Of a stretch of 64,000 bases of DNA, positions 59,472 through 64,000 are shown one piece after another. A model generated the notes under the pieces. It saw nothing but the letters and a program-made list of their open reading frames with translations, did not search any database and had not been told where the DNA came from. Source of the DNA: Mariannaea sp. PMI_226 (Eukaryota; Ascomycota; Sordariomycetes; Hypocreales; Nectriaceae); contig JANFOG010000001.1 in the NCBI GenBank assembly GCA_024336345.1, forward strand, positions 2,852,001-2,916,000. The letters run 5' to 3'. Position numbers and translations under genes: made by a program. Position 1 is the first letter of the stretch. Each line of letters begins with the position of its first letter.

Positions 59472-59687
59472 ACTCACTGGCGCTGGCGCGCGCGCTACAA
59501 TGTGGAGGGCAAATTACGCACATTCGAGCCCCATCAGGAGCCCACGATCGATATGAGCCAGCACTTTGTTGGTCTGGGGCCATTTGCGAAGACTGGCGCG
59601 GCGCGACGCAGCTCGACTGTTTTGGTAATGGCCCATGGTCACAGTCCTCAGGAGCGTTTGGTAGTGGGCTTCATCCGGCGAATGTGA
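59472..59687 (+). CDS. Coding-like 3' exon of an unrecognised gene
   Basis: From a possible TCTAG acceptor at 59467-59471 a frame of 71 codons runs to TGA at 59685-59687. Its translation has a natural composition (HWRWRARYNVEGKLRTFEPH.., then PTIDMSQHFVGLGPFAKTG, ending VVGFIRRM), and about two thirds of third positions are G or C, as in the real genes here. The other two frames give cysteine- and tryptophan-rich shadows. There is no ATG at its beginning, so at least one upstream exon is needed. An ATG-led 30-codon frame at 59233 is a weak candidate but I could not join it in phase. No family recognised. Confidence 0.35.
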   Translation, partial: THWRWRARYNVEGKLRTFEPHQEPTIDMSQHFVGLGPFAKTGAARRSSTVLVMAHGHSPQERLVVGFIRRM

Positions 59688-62407
59688 ATTGTGTTGATTG
59701 CATCTTTCGGAATGACCCAGACTAAATGCTCTGTGGGACCACATGTCCCGAATACAGTAACCTGACAGCCGTTGGGTCAGACATGCTATCGATTGCCTTG
59801 GGTGGTCGTCAGTGTGTCTCTTGCCCAGAGATCAAAGGGGAACAATGAACCAGCAACGAACCAAGCTGTTTACTAGCTGTGGGCCAGTTCAATCGTTTTC
59901 AAGCAAAGTGCAGGTGTTCTGCAGAACTTGGCCATCAGCCTGAATCCGATCTCCACATCGCCCCGATCCGCTCGCCTCCTCTTCTTCAGGAGGATGGATT
60001 TGATTCTAGGAGCTTCAACTTGCGTCATGTTCTCGAGCCGAGGGGCGCAAGTGTACAAGGTCACTAGCTCATGATTATGGCTTGGGGCTAAAGTGTCTCT
60101 CCTCTACGGAGCATGGCTCTCTTGATACCTTCTTTCAAGCATTACGTATGACATGTGATCAACAGGCGTATCGAATGGCAATGACCGAGAGATATAGGGT
60201 CAATGCGGCGTAGACGCATCGGAGGAGAGGTGGAGGAGCTAGGATAGCTCTATATTCCTCTGTGCCCAAGCTGATCGATTCGGCAGGGGGGCGCATATGG
60301 ACGGGTGAGCACGGAGCATCTGCTAAAACAACGTCGATGGAGATCAATTCGGTTGTCGGATTAGCAAGCTTCACGCTCCTCCGGCATGCGTCAAATTTGA
60401 TCGGCAGTGTACTATGGAGGGCATGGTTGTTATGCCCCAGAAGCGCTTGATGCAAATTGAAGCCGTTGGAGGTACTGGCCGCAATGGATCCCACATTCGA
60501 TCCGCAGACCAGGAAGGATCGGTTCGATATCGCAGATCTCCAGTGCCCATCGTGCCAAGTACCTCTGTTGGAATCGCGAAGATAAAGCCCTGGAACGATG
60601 TATTCTCTATGATGCCCCATGCTTTCAGTGATTGAGGATCCATTGTTACCAGTCGTCTTCTGGAATTAGGCAGGAGGCTTTTTACGCTTTTCATGCTTTT
60701 TAATTGATATGCTACAATGGCAAGCATGAATTAAATGTGGTCTGGTTGTCTCAAGAATTTTCAGTCCGGAATTGTTGTTCCAATGCTGCTAGGACTCGGA
60801 GATGTTGGGTGTCTGTATTAACTCATAGATGCTGATATTTTCGCGGCGAATGGTCCTAGAAAGACAACAAGCAGGAACGACCAAAGTTAAAGTGGACGTT
60901 CCTAAATCCTGTTATTCCTATCATGGGCTAGATCAGAATAGCTTCAAGTGGCCATAATGTGACACTGGGGGTTTGTCCTTCAAAGGTTAGTTATGTTGTC
61001 CCGCTAGAAACCTACACGCCAGGATCACAACTTCCCTTTCAGACTTAACCCTAGGAGCCCCATCTTGCAGGCACATTTCTACAGAACGACATTGGACCTT
61101 TGCGGCAAATTCAGTTTGGCATGTTGAGCTTGATCGATGAGGTTCTCTCTTCTCTCGTCTCTCGATCGACCTGGTTTCGTCTTGCTTCGCAAACCTTGCC
61201 ACGTTGCACGAGATGCAAAAGGCTTGTCTGATTCAACTCCAAGTTCGTGAAAATGGAAACGTGGCTCGATAAAATACAAGTAGATGGGACCAAGTTGCTA
61301 CTGTGCCGCAAACTATGGCTGGTTCTCGTTTATCACCTTTCTTCATCCTATACACAGAGTCCTATAGCATCGTTCAGCTAGCTTGGTGTGCAGTGGGGGG
61401 ACACTCCTGTAGGCATTTCCGGGGAAGAATCAATCCTGCCGGCATGGAATAGGACAACATGTTTCGCAGCTTGTGAGTACGCACTAGCATGCCGATGCAA
61501 TCCCAGGGCCATTCGTATGGGGTATAACCCGCAGGTTGACGTACCTGGCGCTAAGATTTCTCTGACTGCAGATATAGGCAGGATTTGGGATGGAATTCGT
61601 GCTATTCCGAGGAGCTTGATATGTAGGTTGAGCAGAAAGCGGGTTAGTCTTTACGCGATGCCAGAACAAAGACCCAGCACAGGTTCACTATCAGCTGGGC
61701 TTGCTAGGCTAAGAGGCGATCCCATCACAGCCCCCTTTGACTAAGAGATATCCGATAATTGCATTGATTCATGCTCTAGTGAAACCAATCTGTAGTTGGA
61801 ATACTGCACACCACGATAAGAGCTTGCTTCGCCCCTAGCCGGACATCTTAGGCTTACAGATATATCGGCTTGTCACTTTACGTGGCGAAGATATGCCTGA
61901 GCCATGTGGGAGAAGCCAGTTCGTGTTTGTAACACAGGTGAATAAATTGAGAGCTGCCAGAGGACCCTCGCCAGCCGCGGGAGGTTGATTCAATGATGAA
62001 TACAAAGTCGGGCAGGCTGTATATGAGGGCTCAAAATGAGATGACTCCGCAAGAGCAAATTGAAAGAAGGGAAGACCGCCAATCAAGCGATATCACAGAC
62101 GTCTTTAATGTCGATAGTTCACAGATGGCATCCCAAATACTCTGGGTATTGAAAACCAACCAGAATCAGAAGTTCAACCGGTTTCAATCTAGAAGTGCTT
62201 GACGACCTACGAGCCAGTTTATGAGCCATAACCATGTACTTCAAAGCATAGTATTGATATTCTTCCAGCTCCATGGCTTTCTCGTCTCAGAGTTCTCGAT
62301 CATGCGTGGAATATGGATGTGACGTGGGAACTTGGCCTCTTTACTTGGGTGGGAGGAGGCATCTCCCGTCTACTTGAAGAAGTCTAGGATGTATAATCTA
62401 TACGAGT
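59688..62407. other. Intergenic region with conflicting small frames
   Basis: At 60159-60727 two overlapping minus-strand frames (153 and 118 codons) and a plus frame compete, none with recognisable motifs. A plus frame at 61388-61744 (118 codons) is similar. These could be relics of decayed genes, but I see no family signature to support that. Confidence 0.35.
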
Positions 62408-62713
62408 TTATCTTGAAGTCATATCATCCTCGAGTTTTCTGATCAAATCTGCAAATTCGACACAAGGAAAGAGCGACTCTGAGACTGTAGTCAGCATTGG
62501 AGATAGATTGAATGTCATGATTGACATATGTTCACTCCTTCTATGTAATGCAATTCCTGTCGGGGAACTGATGAGTTTGTTAAGCCCTTTAACTAAGTAC
62601 TCTTGTTCTTGACGCGCACTGTTTATTAAGATATAAAGTAGAATGAGACGGTAGCGCTCCGCTATCACAAGCGAGCTAGGGAGTAAGTAAACGAGTTGAT
62701 AATAGCGACGATT
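62408..62713 (-). CDS. Possible terminal exon of an unrecognised gene
   Basis: A minus-strand frame open for 101 codons after a possible GCGTAG acceptor at 62714-62719. Its translation is protein-like and helical: RRYYQLVYLLPSSLVIAERY, LLYILINSARQEQEYLVKGL and a charged end, DLIRKLEDDMTSR. No ATG lies near the beginning, so upstream exons are needed. No family recognised; it could also be a relic or chance. Confidence 0.22.
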   Translation of the reverse strand, partial: NRRYYQLVYLLPSSLVIAERYRLILLYILINSARQEQEYLVKGLNKLISSPTGIALHRRSEHMSIMTFNLSPMLTTVSESLFPCVEFADLIRKLEDDMTSR

Positions 62714-63469
62714 CTACGCAAGAACCAAAGGTTGAGCGTATATCAACAGATTATTAGTCGTCAGTGAGATGAAAGATCCGCATAATCAAATACCTACTTG
62801 GTGGGACGAAACTGTCAGATCAGAATCAGGGATTGAAAGACGTTAGGAAGTCGAGATGTTCATGTCTGCACCTCCCATTAGCCGACCAGGGAACGAAGCA
62901 GGAGAGGATGTCATTTAAATCCAAATTAGAGGCTTTGGTTTTCGGATACTTTTGATTCAGAGAACTTAGGAGTAAATGTACTATCAAGGTTCTAATATTG
63001 TTATTGATGAGCTTCCGCCTGTTGGAACGCGGAATGGAAACTCAGTGAGAGACATCTCCATACAGATCGCATGGTAAGAGGTTTTTCTGTGACAATATGC
63101 CCTGGCGGGAAAAACAGGCAGCAATTTGTGTCTACGTTACATGAAAGGACAGTGGGTAGTTGCAGATAAAACGAAGATTGAAACATGGCCTGTGTTGTGT
63201 CAGCCCTTTTTATTTCCTCGTCTCATGTTCAACATAATATTCTCCTGAAGCAACTGACACTAAAGACGAGAAAAACTGACAGCGAATCTGGTGATTGAGC
63301 TTGCCTCAGAATGAAAATCTACACAGCACTGGCTCAATGGATGGTGAGTGGCAGCAATTGAGGCCATTCCCAGCGGCCTTGGTAATTGACCCCGCACTCT
63401 GTTCGTTACAGTGCACTACAGTACTTACACAGTAGTTTGATCAGTAGTAGTACATTCAGTAGTTGGCTA
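62714..63469. other. Intergenic, no gene seen
   Basis: AT-leaning sequence; ends in an AGTAGT/CAGTA-rich patch (63412-63478). Upstream exons of the 62.4 kb frame might lie here but none is convincing. Confidence 0.4.
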
Positions 63470-64000
63470 CTATGGTACAGTTCGTGCTCCCACGCCAGAA
63501 GGCCTCGTTGATGGAGCGGGGCAGCGGAGACAGCCTTTGACCAGAGAGGGGTCACCAAGGAGAGGGGGACACGACGGCACTGGTGAGCTTGTGGCGCCGG
63601 CGCCGGTGTGAAGCATCCTCGCAGGATGAATGCAGCTGAGGCAGCCGGGATTGGCCTGTTTGCGAGCGATTTCAGGTACGAGGTCCATGATCAACAGCCA
63701 CAGCGGCGAGTCAAGCTCCTCTAGCGCAGGAGAGGGGCAGAGGAGGGGATCTTGGTGTTGTTGTTGGTGTAACGCGCAGGATTCCGCACTCAGGCCACGA
63801 AGTGTTGTATCCCACCCGGCCTGGAGTCATGCATATGCAGCAATTCAAGCATAGAAATGCCCCGAACGAAAAAGAAAATATCAAACTTTTCAACGCATTC
63901 CTCGATAAGCCAACTTGAATCATTCATCTTCCACTCGGGCTGGGGGATGTACAAGTACATGACCCGATCCCACGAGTCCTCCTCTGCCAAGCGCTTACAC
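63470..64000 (-). CDS. Candidate gene running in from the right edge, 3' part
   Basis: Two readings are possible on the minus strand. In one, a GTAAGC donor at 63998-63993 and an ACTCCAG acceptor ending at 63821 define an intron, and the last exon is 63820-63470. It has 116 codons with high G/C at third positions, containing ALEELDSPLWLLIMDLVPEI and a Cys/Pro-rich end. In the other, the frame open from the window edge to 63790 (LAEEDSWDRVMYLYIPQPEW.., 69 codons) is coding. The first fits codon usage along its length better; the second is protein-like near the edge. The gene's start is outside the window and no family is recognised. Confidence 0.3.

Noticed and set aside
60159..60727. Overlapping minus-strand frames of 153 and 118 codons, considered as a decayed membrane-protein gene
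   Set aside because: A faint RFWG-like resemblance to wax-synthase proteins is not backed by any other motif; too weak to call even as a pseudogene.

Overview
This window looks like nuclear chromosomal DNA of a filamentous ascomycete, most likely a sordariomycete and probably Hypocreales. The genes carry short introns (about 52-145 nt) with GT(A/G)NGT donors, CTAAC/CTGAC-like branch sites and YAG acceptors. Start contexts are fungal, and the proteins are housekeeping families with typical Pezizomycotina architecture. One is the family 2 glycosyltransferase known from plant-pathogenic fungi. The species assignment is inference. I see no tRNA, rRNA, CRISPR, transposase or plasmid/phage features.

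Twelve protein-coding genes are well supported; exon junctions were worked out by reading splice signals and frame continuity. In order: SAM37/metaxin-like (+, 6449-7781), PIG-U/GAB1 (-, 8298-9753), pescadillo/NOP7 (+, 10283-12262), RRN9-like RNA polymerase I factor (+, 12676-14759), kinesin-5/BimC (-, 15265-18932), PP4 regulatory subunit 2/PSY4 (-, 20054-21532), a SPRY protein with a proline-glutamine repeat (-, 22510-23763), a CAX-type Ca2+/H+ antiporter (-, 25376-28111), a Kin4-type kinase (-, 31372-34781), GWT1 (-, 42162-43724), an unrecognised protein with a BTB-like end (+, 44564-45909), and a GT2 processive glycosyltransferase (-, 52616-54391). The left half is compact. Beyond 28 kb the genes sit between long spacers (28.1-31.4, 34.8-42.2, 45.9-52.6 and 54.4-63.5 kb) rich in microsatellites, GTACC/GGTA blocks and a recurrent GTACGGAGTAC motif.

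Some functional neighbours are notable. NOP7 and RRN9, both needed for ribosome production, are adjacent and co-oriented, and a textbook RRPE+PAC pair lies in front of RRN9. PIG-U and GWT1 act at the two ends of GPI-anchor synthesis in the ER but are 32 kb apart, so I read no cluster into that. PIG-U/NOP7 and GWT1/BTB-like are divergent pairs sharing short intergenic promoters.

The most interesting observations are: (1) an apparent 3-nucleotide microexon in the CAX antiporter gene, next to a 16-nucleotide exon, which restores the canonical length of an alpha-repeat helix; (2) a 28-codon proline-rich small ORF with a perfect start context inside what looks like a strongly expressed mRNA-like unit at 3.2-4.6 kb; (3) the RRPE/PAC pair, with a second, orphan pair near 39.29 kb; (4) coding-like exons of unrecognised genes at 59.5 kb, 62.4-62.7 kb and the right edge.
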